Source: Asterias amurensis (lineage: Eukaryota; Echinodermata; Asteroidea; Forcipulatida; Asteriidae). Taken from it: a stretch of 64,000 nt of DNA. The stretch's first letter is position 1. Each line of letters begins with the position of its first letter. The notes beneath the pieces are model-generated. The model was not told the origin of the DNA. It worked only from the letters and a program-made list of their open reading frames with translations, and did no database searches. This document shows, one piece after another, positions 13,501-28,500 of the stretch. The position numbers were made by a program, and so were the translations under genes. The DNA lies in NCBI RefSeq assembly GCF_032118995.1, contig NC_092648.1, forward strand, positions 3,115,001 to 3,179,000. The letters are read 5' to 3'.

Positions 13501-16500
13501 CACATTTGTGCCACAAACACAATACTGCATTTAATGGTTTTAAAAGATTGTTTAATACCCTGAACAAAATGGTACCAAGAGTAGGAGGGTTAAGTCAAAT
13601 AAAAAATTTTCAATCCAGACTTACATTGTTTAGACAGTACAGCAGAGCTTGAACCAGACCACTGCTATGAAGCTCATATGCTGAGATGTTATTCTCATCT
13701 TTGAGTAGAATTGTCAGGGACTCTAGAGCGGTCTTTAGTAGCTCGGACCAACTTTGCTCTCCCTCTGATGGCTGAAAAACATAACACAAGTTTTTTTTAA
13801 TACAGCGCTGTGTACCAGACAGTCTTAATGACAATGTATACCTTTGGTTTTGGGAACCCTTTGATTGTTTTAATCCAATAAAAAACGTAGTTGATTACAA
13901 TAAAAGTTAACCTGTGAAAATTTAATTACAAAAGGTGGTTGTGTTTTTGAGAAAGAAGTCAGCATATCCTTTATTTCAATCTTCTATTCAGCTCTTTGTC
14001 TTTACTATCATCTTGCTAAAAAGAAATCCAGTAATTGTCTGTTTGTCAGCCTGTTTTGACCTATCGTTTGACCAATATTTTGTCTATTATTGTATTCATA
14101 ACCTGTTCTCCAATAGTTAATGAATTGCATGAGATAATAAATATATGTTGAATATAAGCATCTGTTTCCAGATTTTTTACAAGGATTCTTGAAAAATTAC
14201 CAGAAATACCTTCTCCCTTCTGCCCAGGTAGTAGTTAAATAGCAAGACAGCTCTTTTTAAACTGAGAAGTCTCCTGAGTCACGTTAATTCTACACTGCTA
14301 AACATGGTATTCTTGAAATAAGAATCTTATTTTGAGAATATATTTATTGCGTCACTCCCTAGAAACTTTTCTAGGGAGTGACACAAGCAATATTTTCTCA
14401 AAATAAGATGTTTTTCTTATTTCAAGAATACCATTTTGATCAGTATACCTGTATACTCAGCAGTAGTAGATTATATTGCAAGACAAGTTCTCAAAAGAAC
14501 ATAATAACCCAGCCAGTAGATACACACATGGTTTTACCGCAGACCAATTATATATTTATACCTCAAAATAAAATGCCCCAAATCCCATATTACCAAAATA
14601 GATAAGAAAATAAAGATAGGATGATTTTTGATCTATTTGTGTCTTACCTTGGAGAGATCACTGTGCATCTCACATGCCTGTTCAATGTGCTGTACGATGC
14701 TATGGAGCTTAGCCACAATGTCCCGAGGGTGTGACTCTGCCGCTTTAAAGTGGCAGTCGTACAACTCACGTGCAAGATTCTTCACCTGAAAAAAACCCAT
14801 GTTTGAGTACATTATTCTAAAAGGGTCTTTGTGGAGATTCATTTAGTATTGAGAGTATAAGGCTAAACAGGTACGAACATGTTCATAGCCCGGTTCATAC
14901 TTCCTGAGAATGTGAATGCGATACAAATGTTAACGTCACATATGTATTTGCAACGAATAATTCGCAGGAGGGTTGAGTTGTGCTCAACTCTCTTACGAAT
15001 ATCGCTGCGAAAAACAGAGTTGTGGCATCAAATTCGATTCGCATTCGCAGGAAGTTCGAATTGGGCTTTATTCAGGGTAAAGGCCCGGTCACACAGGCCC
15101 CGATAACGAGAAAAAAAAATGACAACGATAAAAATGCACGCACTCTATAGGGAGATGTTTATATTTCTTCATCAGAACATAGAAAGATTGGTTTATGGTT
15201 TATTGATTTTTAAAAAGTAATCGCGTACTGCTGAGCTGCGACATAATTCACAATCGTTAAAAATATTACAATAGTTATTAAAAGCTTCACAATAGAAAAT
15301 ACATATTGGTTTATTTTCAGGGAACTTTCTGTAGAATCAGGAAAGGTTGGAAGTTCTGTATCTGCAACGTACTTTCTGTTTGACTTGCTCCACTTTGGAG
15401 CGGAGCCTCTTGCCTCTCTTCCCTGTCCAGCTGGTGGAGAACTCAGGGCCTAGGGACGTCTCCGCTGTGAAGGTGTGCTTGGTGCCGCGATTGGATTCAA
15501 ACACAAACCCAGCCAGATCCTCACGTAGGATAGTTGCCTGTTAACATGATATGTAAAAAAAAAAGTTGTGGTAGTTTTCGGAAATGATTGGGTGGGTGAT
15601 GTGGGACCAAATTTCATGAAGCTGTTAAGCAGAAAAACACTGCTCGCCAAATCCCTTTGCTAAGCAAAAATTTGACGGGGCACCAGTCACAGAAATGTAA
15701 ACTTAAGGTAACTTTGGCATGTAACCTGTATCTGTTTAGCAATACTTTGTTGTGCTTAGAAAGTTTTTATGTTTACAGAATGGAAGCACTTGAATCTCAG
15801 GCGCTAAAAAGGACTGCTACATGTGATGCCGTAAAACAGAGAGAATGCAATCATTAGAACTAGATAGCTCAGTTGGTAGAGTGCCAGCATGTTAATCCAG
15901 AGGTTGTTGGTTCAAATCCGGCTGTAGTAAATTTGTCTTTCTTCAACCCAAAACTTCAACCCATCCTTCTTGCTCTGCAGGGACCAGTTACCGACTACCA
16001 GCTTACTGGGTTCGACACCGCTTAGGATGGGATGAATGCTTGATAACATCACATTTGTTTCTTTTGCTTCTCCCACATGATTATTACATACATTTAGGAC
16101 ACCTCCTTATTTCAATCCACTCACCTGTTGTCCATCAGAGTTATTGACAATGACCTCCCCATCCTTCTTGCTCTGCAGGGACCAGTTACCGACTACCAGC
16201 TTAGTGGGTCCAACACAGCTTAGGATGGGATGACTGCATGATCCTGCTTGCACTTGGCTTCTAGCACGCTGGAGTTTCTCAAGGAACTCTCCACGGCTCT
16301 CTGTAAATCAAACAGAGTGATAGGATCAGTAATAAGTTGATCTATACACCTTTGTCATAACACCACCATCTTGGTCATATTCCCTGTCTGGGACAGCTAT
16401 AATGAATACTTTCGTAATAAAACCAACAGTGACCAGACTATTTTGCCTTTCCAGAATTATTATTTTCTTCTTTTTTTTCTTTTTATCTATTCATTTATTT

Positions 16501-19500
16501 ATTATTTTACTGTCACACAAGGCAACTTTTACAGGCAACTTGGAGGCAACCAACTGGTAGCACATGAGTGAATTTTGGAGCATTACCCTACGATCCACAA
16601 GAAATGTGAATTGCCTTTACTTCTTGAAAGACTTTACTTCTTGGAGATTGCCTGGATTGTTGGCTTGTAAATTGCCTCTCGTGACATGGCCTTTCAGCCA
16701 TACACTTTTCCACGTTCCCAAAAGGAAACTTAATTCATATGGCGGCTGTGCATTTTCAAGTTTGCTAACAATCATAATGTTATGGAATGACCTCCCTATA
16801 GACATCAAAACTTGATTGATTGATTGATTGACCGATTGATTGCGCCTACCTGAGCTGTCACATCCACCCTCCGGACTCCCGCTAGAGTACATGGTAGCCA
16901 GTTTACCATCCAGTATGAATCTAAACCATCCATTACTGCCATTTGACAGCTCTAATGCCGCAGCATCACTCCAGATATACAAGCAATCTCTGCCTCTTGC
17001 CATACACCAGTCCTTCCAGTGGTAGGGACGACCGGCTACTATCTCCTTAGCATCCTCCATCTCCTGATCGCCAGTTTCCTAAAAACACACACAAACAAAT
17101 GTTATTATACACGGTGTCATGGCTGAGTGGTTTAGAGAATCAAAATCGGTGCAAAGCTCCAATGTATTTGCAAATTCAGTAATCATTTTCTATGTTTGTA
17201 TAACCTGTTGCATCACATATTCACACAAAAAACATAGAGTCTGGACTTTCTGCATGCACAATTTGTATACCGCTCAATTCTATCTGTAGAACTCTGGAAT
17301 TTAGGTTTCAATTATGACACAAAATGCAAATTTGTCAATATGACTAGCATAGTATCCTGCCTGCCAGTGAGGCCCTGAAAGTTACTAGGTTACTAATTTG
17401 TAAACAAAGGTTACATGGTCTACAAGTTCCTTGTTTAGAAGTTTTTTGCAAGTAAAAATTTAACATTAGTTCCAGAACTCCTCACCCATTTCTTTAAACC
17501 AAAATGAAATGTTACACAAGCCATTGGGTTTCCCCATAATATTATTACCAATGGTATTAAAGGCAGTGGACACTATTGGTAGTTACTGAAATATAATTAT
17601 TATCATAAAACCTTTTTTGATTATGAGTAATGGGGAGAGGTTGATAGTATAAAACATTGTGACAAACAGCTCCCTCTGAAGTGACATAGTTTACGAGAAA
17701 GAAGTAATTTTCCACGAATTTGATTTCGAGACCTCAAGTTTAGAGTTTGAGGTCTCGAAATCAACCATCTAAAAAAATACACAACTTCGTGTGACAAGGG
17801 TGTGTTTTTCTTTCATAGTTATCTCGCAACTCCGACGACCAATCGAGCTCAAATTTTCACAAGTTTGTTATGTCATGCATATGTTGATGTGTACACCAAG
17901 TGAGAAGACTGGCCTTTGACAATTACCAATAGTGTCCACTGTTTTGAACAGAAGAAGTTCATGCACCAAATGCTAGCCTAGAGGCCATGCTACTTTGTGG
18001 CAGTCTGTGGTACCTATGTAGGCCACGAAATAACTCACAGCACCCACATCGATTGCCATGGTGCCCTGTGCTTTTGCTGTAATGCCTTGTTCTTACACAA
18101 ATTTAATAGTTCCTTATGAAGGTGCCCCTTACCAGAGTTGAAATATCACATAGATGCATCTGTCCTTACCTGTTTCTTGTCGTGGACCATCGGCCCTTCC
18201 TCTTCAATGACTTCAGGAGGACCAGCTAGTGACGAGACTTTACTGAAGATACCCAGCCGTGCAAAGTGATCCAAGAAGAGCTCCTGTCCCTTACGCATGA
18301 TGTCTTGGATGATCTGTAGAGCTGTCAGGTGACCATCGTCATCATCCTGTATCACATATCAGAAGGCATGACTTTAACATTGGCATTAATAATAACAATA
18401 CCAACACTTATATAGTGCCTTAATAATGTTGACATGCTCTAGGGCACTGAACATGGCATTAGTAATGGACAAATACAAAAATAAGAAACAGAATTATAAC
18501 ATTAGGAGTAAAAAAAAAAACAGTTAACCTGTTAGTAAACATGTAACTCAATAAATATAAGTTAAGTAGGATTTGAAACTTTGCATGGTGGAAATACGAT
18601 ATAGAAAGGTTTGCGGTAACACCATGTAATGACTATCTCTAATGAGTTGGGGTGGTTCTGAAAAGAACCGTTGGTTTCAACTCTGCCTGAGTTGAAACCA
18701 ACGGTTCTTTTCAGAACCACCACAACTCATTAGAAATAGTCATTACATGGTGTTACCGCAAACCTTTCTATATAAATAGAAGTATTAAAAATACAAAGGC
18801 ATTAACAGGCATGATATTTGGTCCTTGGGGCAAAGGTACTGTAGGCACATTTCATTGAGTGTGAGGGCTGACCTACATGTACACAAGGTGTATGCCTTGA
18901 TAGACCTTTTGGGCTATTTAATCATGATTTTCCCTGAAATTCCCAACTGCGAATAAGAATTAAAAAATCAGACTAAAGTAGAAAGAATTCAGCTTGCATT
19001 AACCAGATTTCTTGTGACCCTTAATAATACCAATAAACAGTTGCTACATAGTGTTTACAATGGCACAGTTTCATGAAACTGCTAAGCAGACAATACTACT
19101 TAGGGCATTTTTTCACTCAGTGAAAAATGAGTTGGGAACCATTGGTAACAATGTTAACGGTATGAAATTTAAGCAGTAAACCTGTTTTAGCTAAGTAAGA
19201 TTTATTCTATGCTAAGAAGGTTTTTGGTGCTTACTTTAAATGCAATTGGATGTGAGCAGAGAATGGTGACTGAATGCGCATAATTCCAGGGTAAACAGAG
19301 CGTAAATCAGGCCTGGGGACTTTCTGAAACATTGGCTTGGGCTAAGGACTCTGTCTGCTGATGTTCAAACCACCGCATGCAAAATACACACTGCTCATGC
19401 CTGAAGGCCGAAATGTGTTTCCGCTGCACATGTAGCACGTAGAGCCTAAGACATAGACGGAGCCCAAGCCAAATTTAAGAAAGGCCCCTAGATGGCACTT

Positions 19501-22500
19501 AGGAAGAGCTTACCTCATGGTCCAGTACAGCAGCCAAGACTTCAACTAGTACCTGAGTGAAGCAGCCTAACTCCCCAACACACACCTCGCTCAGTAGCGG
19601 GCACGGTGTATAGTGAAGCATCTTACGTATCAAAGCAAGGCTAGCTTTCCTGTAGAGTGAAAAACAATAAGATTAAGACATCAAGAGTCATTTCATGGAG
19701 CTGCTTAAGCAGAATATATTGCTTAACAGTTTTCTGCTAAGCAAAAATAAGCAGGGTACCAGACCCAGATGATACATGTGACAAGATATTTTGGTTGGTA
19801 ATCTTATTCTGGTAAGCATAATTTCGTCGTGCTTCGTTAATGTTTGTGCTTTTGAGCAGCTCTATGAAATTGGGCCCTGGAGTCAATTTTATAAAACATT
19901 TAACCAGGCATTTTCTGCTACAGGAGAGAAATTATTCCAGGGAAACCAACGCAATCAGGTAGGGACTGAAAACCCAATTTTATAAAACATTTAAGCAGGC
20001 ATTTTCTGCTACAGGAGAGAAATTATTCCAGGGAAACCAACGCAATCAGGTAGGGACTGAAAACCCAATCTACATAGTGCCCCTGTGTGATTCGAACCAG
20101 AGTCCTAGAGGTGGAAGGTCAGGGAAGATACCACTACTGACAGTCAGGTAGGGACTGAAAACCCAATCCACATAGTGCCCCCGTGTGATTCGAACCAGAG
20201 TCCTAGAGGTGGAAGGTCAGGAAAGATACCACTACTGACAGTCAGGTAGGGACTGAAAACCCAATCCACATAGTGCACCGGTGTGATTCGAACCAGAGTC
20301 CTAGAGGTGGAAGGCAAGGACAGATACCACTACTGACAGTCAGGTAGGGACTGAAAACCCAATCCACATAGTGCCCCGTCGTGATTCGAACAGGGATCCT
20401 AGAAGTGGAAAGCGAGGAAAGATACCACTACGCCAACCCGAACACCCAACAGTTGAGAATTCTGTTAAACTAATTTATACCTCTCATAAACAATGCTTCA
20501 ATACATGCAATAGTTGGGTTGAAGCTAAGGACAGTACCTTATAGAAGGCATCATGGTGTTGTTGTAGACCTGAGCGAAGATAGGCAGAAGTTTGCGGAGG
20601 TAGACGGGTGCCATTTCTGGGTCGCCCTTTGGCTCTGCAAAGTCAGACTCCCCCTCTGGCTTAGTGGCTTCTTCCGGGCTTGAGACTGCTGCATCAGATG
20701 TGGGTGTTACCGGGACCATCCATTCACCTATGGGGGAGAGACCATCTAATTAGTGGGGTGTTTACATTTGTAGGTCCTTATTCTGTTTGTTACAACATTT
20801 CTGAATAACAAAACCAGGCACTTTATGCTGAAATTCATATAGGAATTGTTTGCTCATAAAATAAGTGAGAAAGGAAGCTTGCAAAACCCAAATTTCAATT
20901 TTTGTTTAATGATAAATCGCCTCACACTACAAGTCTCAACGACCACTTGAAGGTGATGACTACACTTAACCGATTTGGGGCAGCCAACCCAAATCTACTT
21001 TCATGAGGGGCACATTGCCACCTACTCCTGGGGCAGAAACAGAGTTACCCCATTCACAGTCTATAAAGATGAAGGCATGGGTATCATTTGCTAGGAGCCT
21101 GGCTGGTAGAGCAGCATGCACTACCTTCCCAACTGAGTGCAAGTAATTGTCAAAAATTTGAATGGTTGCTGTGCCACAGTTGTGCCACTCTCACCTAGAA
21201 GTTTCTCTGGTCCCTTCAAATTGGTGCCTAGTGTTCCAACCATACTTTTAGCATTACTTTACCAGAGCTTAAAAAAGTTATTAAAATTATTTATCAATTA
21301 TCATAATTTGTTGCTTACCAGGTGATTGAAGTATCTGCATGACCTCTCGGTGACCTTCATCGTTCCTCTCTCTAGCTTTGTCTAGAGGAGTTTTACCGTC
21401 CTCATCTCGCAGATCTGGATTGGCACCGTGTCGTAGAAGAGTCTGATAACAAATATAAAAAATTTTAAAAAACAGTCAGTTTCCCTTGCGGCTTATTATT
21501 TGATATCTAAAGAAACAAAATTAGTGCGATTCCCTGGCTGATGCTTTCCAGGCTGTATTAAAACTTGGGTATGATCCCTGGCTACATGGTCGTATGGCTG
21601 CTGACTGGGGGTTAGATAGCTCAGTTGGTAGAGCGCTGGCACGTTTATCCGGCAGTCGTCAGTTCAATTCCCACTCATAGTCAATTTTTATCCTTTTATA
21701 GTTTAGACATTTATTCCAATATTGGCAACAACAAACAAATGTATAAAATGTAATTTAACCATTACATACAAACTACAACATCAATTGAAACATCATTATT
21801 ACATGTACATGGTTATGATACTCTGTTAACGTTATTACCAATATGCAAGGAAAATGTGAACCATAGTGCTTTTCCATATTTTCCCTGAGACAGACAAGAC
21901 TTGGACTGGAAAAGGACAGACTGACAGATGACACCAGACAGATAAATAAATAGATACTATTGGCTTTGTGAATACATGTTTAAGAAGTACATTTTAAGTT
22001 TTCCTGAGAAACTTTCAAGCAGGAGGGATTGCTTTATGCCGGTTTGAAGGATAGTGCTGTGAAGATGACCTCTGACTTCTCTATGATTAAACCCAAATCA
22101 CAAAGAAACTTTCAAACATTTTCATTCTAACAATCCTTTGAATGTCTGTTATCAGCGGTTGTAAGAAAATGAAACATCCTGAAAAATGGACAGCAATTTT
22201 CTGTTGGTCTGTAGATGAAGAGTCCTGATTTTACATAATGTTACATATTAAGAGGTTTACAGCGAATGAAAGATGGGAGAGACTTTGAAGGAAATTACCT
22301 TGGCTACTTGGGGTCGCCCAAAGCAGGCTGCATAGTGCAGTGAAGATGACCTCTGACCTCGATTGACATCAGCTCCTCGTTCACATAAAAACTCAACCTT
22401 TGATATTAAACAGAGCATGAACATCAATCAGTTAACATGAACTACATGCAGAAAACTCTCAATTATTATGCAAAACACTTCACTTCCAAGAAATGTGGTT

Positions 22501-25500
22501 ATGTAAAAAGTTAGTTATTTTTTTCGAGCTCAAATTTGAATCCCAGAAGCTTCGCTGCAGTAACACTTCTCAGATTGTGTATTTCTATATAAGGAATTCT
22601 TTTTCATGCATGGACATATTTGTATGACTTTATTGTATACATCTACATTATACAGGTTTTAAAACAATCGAACAGCCCCCAAAACCAAATGTATAATTTG
22701 CCTTTAAAGACAGTGGACACTATTGGTAATTGTCAAAGATCAGTCTTCTCACTTGGTGTATCTCAACAAACCTGTGAAAATTTGAGCTCAATCGTTCGTC
22801 GAAGTTGCAAGATAATAATGAAAGAGAAAAAACACCCTTGTCACACGAAGTTGTGTGCTTTCAGATGCTTGATTTCGATACCTCAAATTCTAAATCTGAG
22901 GTCTCCAAATCAAATTCGTGTAAAATTACTTCTTTCCCTTTTACTTCAGAGGGAGTCATTTTTCACAATGTTTTATACTATCAACAGCTCCCCATTACTC
23001 GTTACCAAGTAAGGTTTTATACTAATAACTATTTTGAGTAATTACCAATAGTGTCCACTGCCTTTAAACAAACAGTGGACAGAAATTGAAACATGTTCTT
23101 ACCATTTCCTGAGTTCCAAAAGCAGACGCCCAGTTTAGAAGCGTCTGGCCAACGTCATCCATGTAGTTAACTTCCACTGTCAAAATAAAGAAAAGAGAAA
23201 GAAAGAACTTTATATTAAAGGAGAAAGTTCAGGAAGATAAATTAGTAAACAAAGCAAGAAAGTGGTTTAATTAAATTTTGATCAAAAAGTTCTTGGATAA
23301 AACAGTTCAAAGCAGTCCCAAGCAAACAGAGAAATAGTTTCATCTTGAAAAGTAAAGTCTGTCCCGAGCCAATATAGCTCATCAGTTTGGTGTTTATATA
23401 TCCAGTTTCCTCGGCATTAAATGACTAAGAATATTTCTATTTCCCCTGGACAGGGCCCAATTTCATGGCTCTGCTTACCGTAAGCACAGAATCGGTGCTT
23501 ACGAAAGCAAGACATTCTGTGGTTACGGCAAGCAGATTTCACGGGTTAGCGGTAAATTTTTGCTTCTGCGCGTGCATACTTCACTTTATTAGGCATTCTA
23601 CGCTTACAAGGCTAGCGCAGAAATTCAGTGCTTGCACGTCAAGCGGGGAATCGTGATCTTAAGCGCAGAATTCGGAGGTAAGCAGAGCCATGTTATTGGG
23701 CCCTGGTTGCCAGGTACCCATTTGTACTCCTGGGTGGAGAGAACCAAGTATGGTAAAGTGCCTTGCTCAAAAGACACAAGTCTCGCAACTTAGCAGGCCA
23801 GGATTCGAACCCATATTCTGTAAATTACAGAACTTTAGTCCTTGCCCTAGCCATTTGGCTACGACACCCCATGATGCGATTTGGGCAGCGAACAGTTTCT
23901 CTTGTATAGCAGAGTAAAATGCTATGCAGAATGTATCAGTTGCTATTCAAAAATCATCATTTTCTACCCAATATTACAATTCAGTGTGCAAAAACTTGTT
24001 CAGTCGAAACATTTTGCTATGCAAAAATGCAGGATGAAATCGTTCCCTGGATTTGGGTAAATCGAAAGGTTTCTGTGCAGTTACACCATCACTGGTTCCC
24101 TTACCGCCAGTATCTATAGCATCTATGAGAGCGTCGGTATCCTTGCTTCGTATGCAATCAATGAGATGACGATGTGAGCGTTCCCCAGCACTATCAAGAC
24201 GTCGTATGCCACTCATGGTGCGCGTCGTGGTGCCGATGTTGGACTTGGGTAAGGCTGTCCGACCCTCAAACAGTAATACAAGAAGAAGATCTACCAATCG
24301 CATGGTGTCTAAAACACACCTGGACAGAAGGACAAAGAAATAAACAAACAATTGTCAGTCAAAGTCTACTGTATACTCCCCAGGGAGCTGAGATGGTTTA
24401 AGGAATGATTTAAGGCCCAGTGACCAGGGGTAATAATGTGTAAGCGCTTTGAGAAGCCCTTCGGGTGTGAAAAGTGCTATAAAAACTGGTTGCTATTATT
24501 ATTATTATTAAGTCAATAGAAATACTTTTTAAACCATTCTCTTTTTAGTATTGTTTGAAGCTTTACATGGAGTGGATAAATAGGAAGAAACTATTTGTTT
24601 ATAGTTTCTTCCTACTATTTATTTATAGTTTCTTCCAACATTCTCTTTTCAATTGTGCTTTTTAAACTATTGACTGAATTTTGGCTTTTTACTTGCTGTT
24701 GACACTGTGCAAATCAGTCTCCTCACTTGGTGTATTTCATGCATTTATAAAATAACAAACCTGTGAAAATTTGAACACAATTGGTCGCCGAAGTCGCGAG
24801 GGGATAATGGAAGAAAAAACACCCTTGTCGCACAAGTTGTGTGCTTTCAGATGCTTGAATTCGAGACCTCAGCTGAGGGCTCAAAATCAATTCAAATATT
24901 TTAGTGAGAAATTACTTCTTTCTCAAAAACTACAAGTATGTTACTTCAGAGGGAGCCGTTTCTCACAATGTAATTACCAATAGTGTCTAGTACCTTTAAA
25001 TAAAAACTTATTTGCACCATAAAACAATCTTTGAATTACATCCTAGCTATAAACACTTTCCGTCTCTCAAAATATTTTTACAATAATAATTTTCTTTGCA
25101 TTGAATTTAAAATTGATTTCCAGGAATTAAAGACCCCGTCTGACCCTAGGAAATTGAATTACTTTGCAAGCGATTCAGAAAGCTTCGAAGGACTTCAAGT
25201 GTTAACGTTATTCATGGGAGAAGCTGCATCAATGAATCTAACTCAATAATCTCCAATGCCGATTGAATACCCTGGGAGTATTAATCTACTCATGAATATA
25301 AGTAAAAGAGGAGGTGTGTGTTTTTTTTTCTCCCAAAGACGATCAGGGCCCTATTTTTTAGAGCACAAAAAGTAGCTTAGCGCAGAAAAATTATGCATAC
25401 CAGACCAGGGTAATCAGCCAAGGTACCATCTCACATGAACAATTTGTCAGTGGTATCCTGTTTATTTCTGCTAAGCAGACAGTTGCTCAAAAATATTTTC

Positions 25501-28500
25501 TGTTTAAAAATAAGCAGGGAACCAGTCACCAAGCGAAGACATGATACAGTGTACATGTGATTTGGATCCTAACCTTTTCCTGCTTAGTCAAAATTGTTTT
25601 GTGCTAAGCTGAAGGTGATATCTAATGTACATACAGAGCAATCCTCAATTAGTAAAACAAGCCAAAGGCCTTGAACTTCACTTTAGTGGGGGCAAGGCAA
25701 TTTTTTTGTTCTCTGGTTATGAGGAAAATGTGAATTTGTATTTGAACTTTTCAAATGTAGTCTGATGAATTCAAATTTACGTGGCAACTTGCCATTAAGC
25801 ACGTCATCGTACCGGACAATTTTCAAATCTAACACCCAAATGACTTTGGCCTTGACCTTCACTTATGAAGAGGCACAGCAATGTTTTCTCTTATAAGAGG
25901 CACTCTGTGAGGAAAATGTGAATTTGTATTTTGAGCTTTTGCAAAGGGCACTACAGCACAGGGAACCACGGCAATTGATGAGGTTGCCATGGGTTAATTC
26001 AAGGCCTGAGCCCATAAAAGCATGTACCCGCTTCTTAAGTACATGCAAGTACATAATTGAAATTATAATCAATACTTTCTCAGACAAGAGTCTTTCCAAG
26101 GAGGATCATCCGCAAAATGTTTATTTTGAAAAGCATGAGTTAATGGGAAGAAATCAATGTGCAGGATTGAGGAAGTGGATATAAATTGCCAGTAGGTTTT
26201 AGTCTAATGAGGCGCACTAATGTAGAGCTTGGGGACTGGAAAGGAGCCGAGGAAGTGAACCCAATTTAATACATGTACTTGAACTACACTTTTAAGTGCA
26301 CTTGTCCTGAAATAACATTCAAGAGGTGCACATCTGGTAATGATAGCTCTTAGCAGATATTTTTCATAGAGATATTCAAGTCAATAAATTAGATGTGTAG
26401 AGAAACAAAATTGAAGCAGAAAACCAGCCACTGCCTAAATGGCAATTTTTATGACTAGTCCTTACATTACATGTACTTAGGACTAGTCCTAGGAGATATT
26501 AAAAGCTTCTAAAGGCTAGTCCTACATGTAAGTTACTCGTCCTAACTCGAGAGAAGACACGCCTTAACTCTTTGTGAAATCCAACCCAGCAGCTAATTTC
26601 AGAAAACGCTAGGATTAACCCTATCATGAGTTAGTACGAGTAACTCCTCCTAACATAGGACGGGTTCAATGCATCCAAACGTCTTCAGATACAGCACTGA
26701 ACTCGTCCTAAGATTAATCCTAAGTTACAGAAGAGTTCGGTGAAATTGGCGGCTACTCCCATACTGAATTTTACACACCCCCACCAAAAGTCTTCACAAA
26801 AGTATGCTGCTTTGCGCTGGATGAAAGAAGTTTTAATGAAATCACTGTTGGGAACTAAAGGCCTTATTTATAATTCCCTTAATCATTGTGAAGGTGACTT
26901 GTACACGGTGTGATATTAGATAAATCCTTTTCCGCGTAACTGGCTTAGCCTGTGCAGGAAACACAACTTACATTACCTGTAAACACATTATTGTAGGTTG
27001 GCCTCAACCCAGGCCTCACAATACAGGACATTAAAACACTAATGTACCTCCATAGAATGATTTCCTCTCGCTAACAAAATCCCAGGCAATACAGTAATTC
27101 AACACCAGATTTTCAAGTTCTTGGTACACTGGATGTATCAAGTGTCATGGTATACAAATGTATAGTAATGTAGGTTTCATTTACTATAATTGGCACATGT
27201 ATGTAAACTTAAAATGCTCTCATGTAATGTTTCATTCAAAAAGAGATTTAGAATTTTTACATGTATATTGAATGATTTCACTCCGATGTAATTGGTTGAC
27301 ACACTTTATTGTTTTTATTTATTATTTTAATTTCATAATGGCCCCAAATGATCAGACTACACTGGATGGGCTATGGTCTGCAATAAATAAACAAATAAAT
27401 GAAGTTACTGAACAAGAGCAGAGCACAATGTTTCTATGTTTTGGGTTCTGAGACCCAACACAAAAGTGATTTGACTGCATCCTCGAAAGGGCAAGGCACT
27501 TTCTTTTTTAGTGAAGGGCACCTCTATTAGGCCATGGCCATACTTGCTAAAATGTATAAATAATCTCATCTTGTTCCGACCCCTGTGGGTCTAAGAGTAC
27601 TTGGCGGGTTTTAAAGCATTCGCACAACATCGGTAAACAGTGTTGTCCAAAAGCCCACACTTCATGTATCACAACTTATATATAAAATAACAAGCCTGTG
27701 AAAATTTAGGCTCAATCAGTCATCGCAGTTGGGAGAAAATAACGGGAAAACCTACCCTTGTTTCCGCACATTTCGCCGTGTCATGACATGTGTTTAAAAT
27801 TAATCCATTATTCTCGATATCGAGAATTTATAATTGTTTTAATGTTTTCTCAACAAGTAAAGCATTTCATGGAACAATATTTCAAGGGAAGTCTTTCACC
27901 ACTACCTTCTTGAAACCCTTTAAGTTAAGTTGTAAATCTGTGTAATTTTTGTTCTGTTCAGAAAGTGTCCAATGGCTTTAACAGAATAATTGCTGGAGAT
28001 TCAGATTCCAAAAGTTCTCAGCAAGAACGCCAGTCTTGAGTAATTAGCAAACAAACAATGCACTGTTGGGCACATGACCTTTAACAAAATGTTCGCGGTG
28101 TGTCATTTTTTTTTTTTTTAGCAAACTTTGTTTCATTGCAAAATTTTAAAATTTACCCAGAATAGCTCAGGCACAAATTTTGAACACCGCGCGATCTTTG
28201 TCATTCAACCACAATTATCAGCACTTGTTCTGAAATATGCTGTACGAAGAGGTTTCATCCAGAGAATAAAAGGGCAAGTTCAAAGTAGCGTTCTGCTAGA
28301 TCTTAACTTCTGTCTGAAGTGAAACTTCAAAAACTTGGGGAAGAAAGTCAAAAAATGTAAGATCAGAATTTCTTGTGACAAAGCCAGAAAATGCCATTTA
28401 TAGCTGATGTCACAACTTAAAGGCAGTGGACACTATTGGTAATAACTCAAAATAATTATCAGCATAAAACCTTACTTGGAAACAAGTAATGGGGAGAGGT

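Noticed and set aside
15857..15932. Functional tRNA gene
   Set aside because: Boxes A and B are present but stems do not fold fully and the same head occurs in dispersed copies, so a SINE is more likely.
16617..17060. 147-codon minus-strand frame as one coding unit
   Set aside because: Only 16850-17078 is HECTD1 exon 13; the rest is read-through into the intron past a clear GTAGGC donor.
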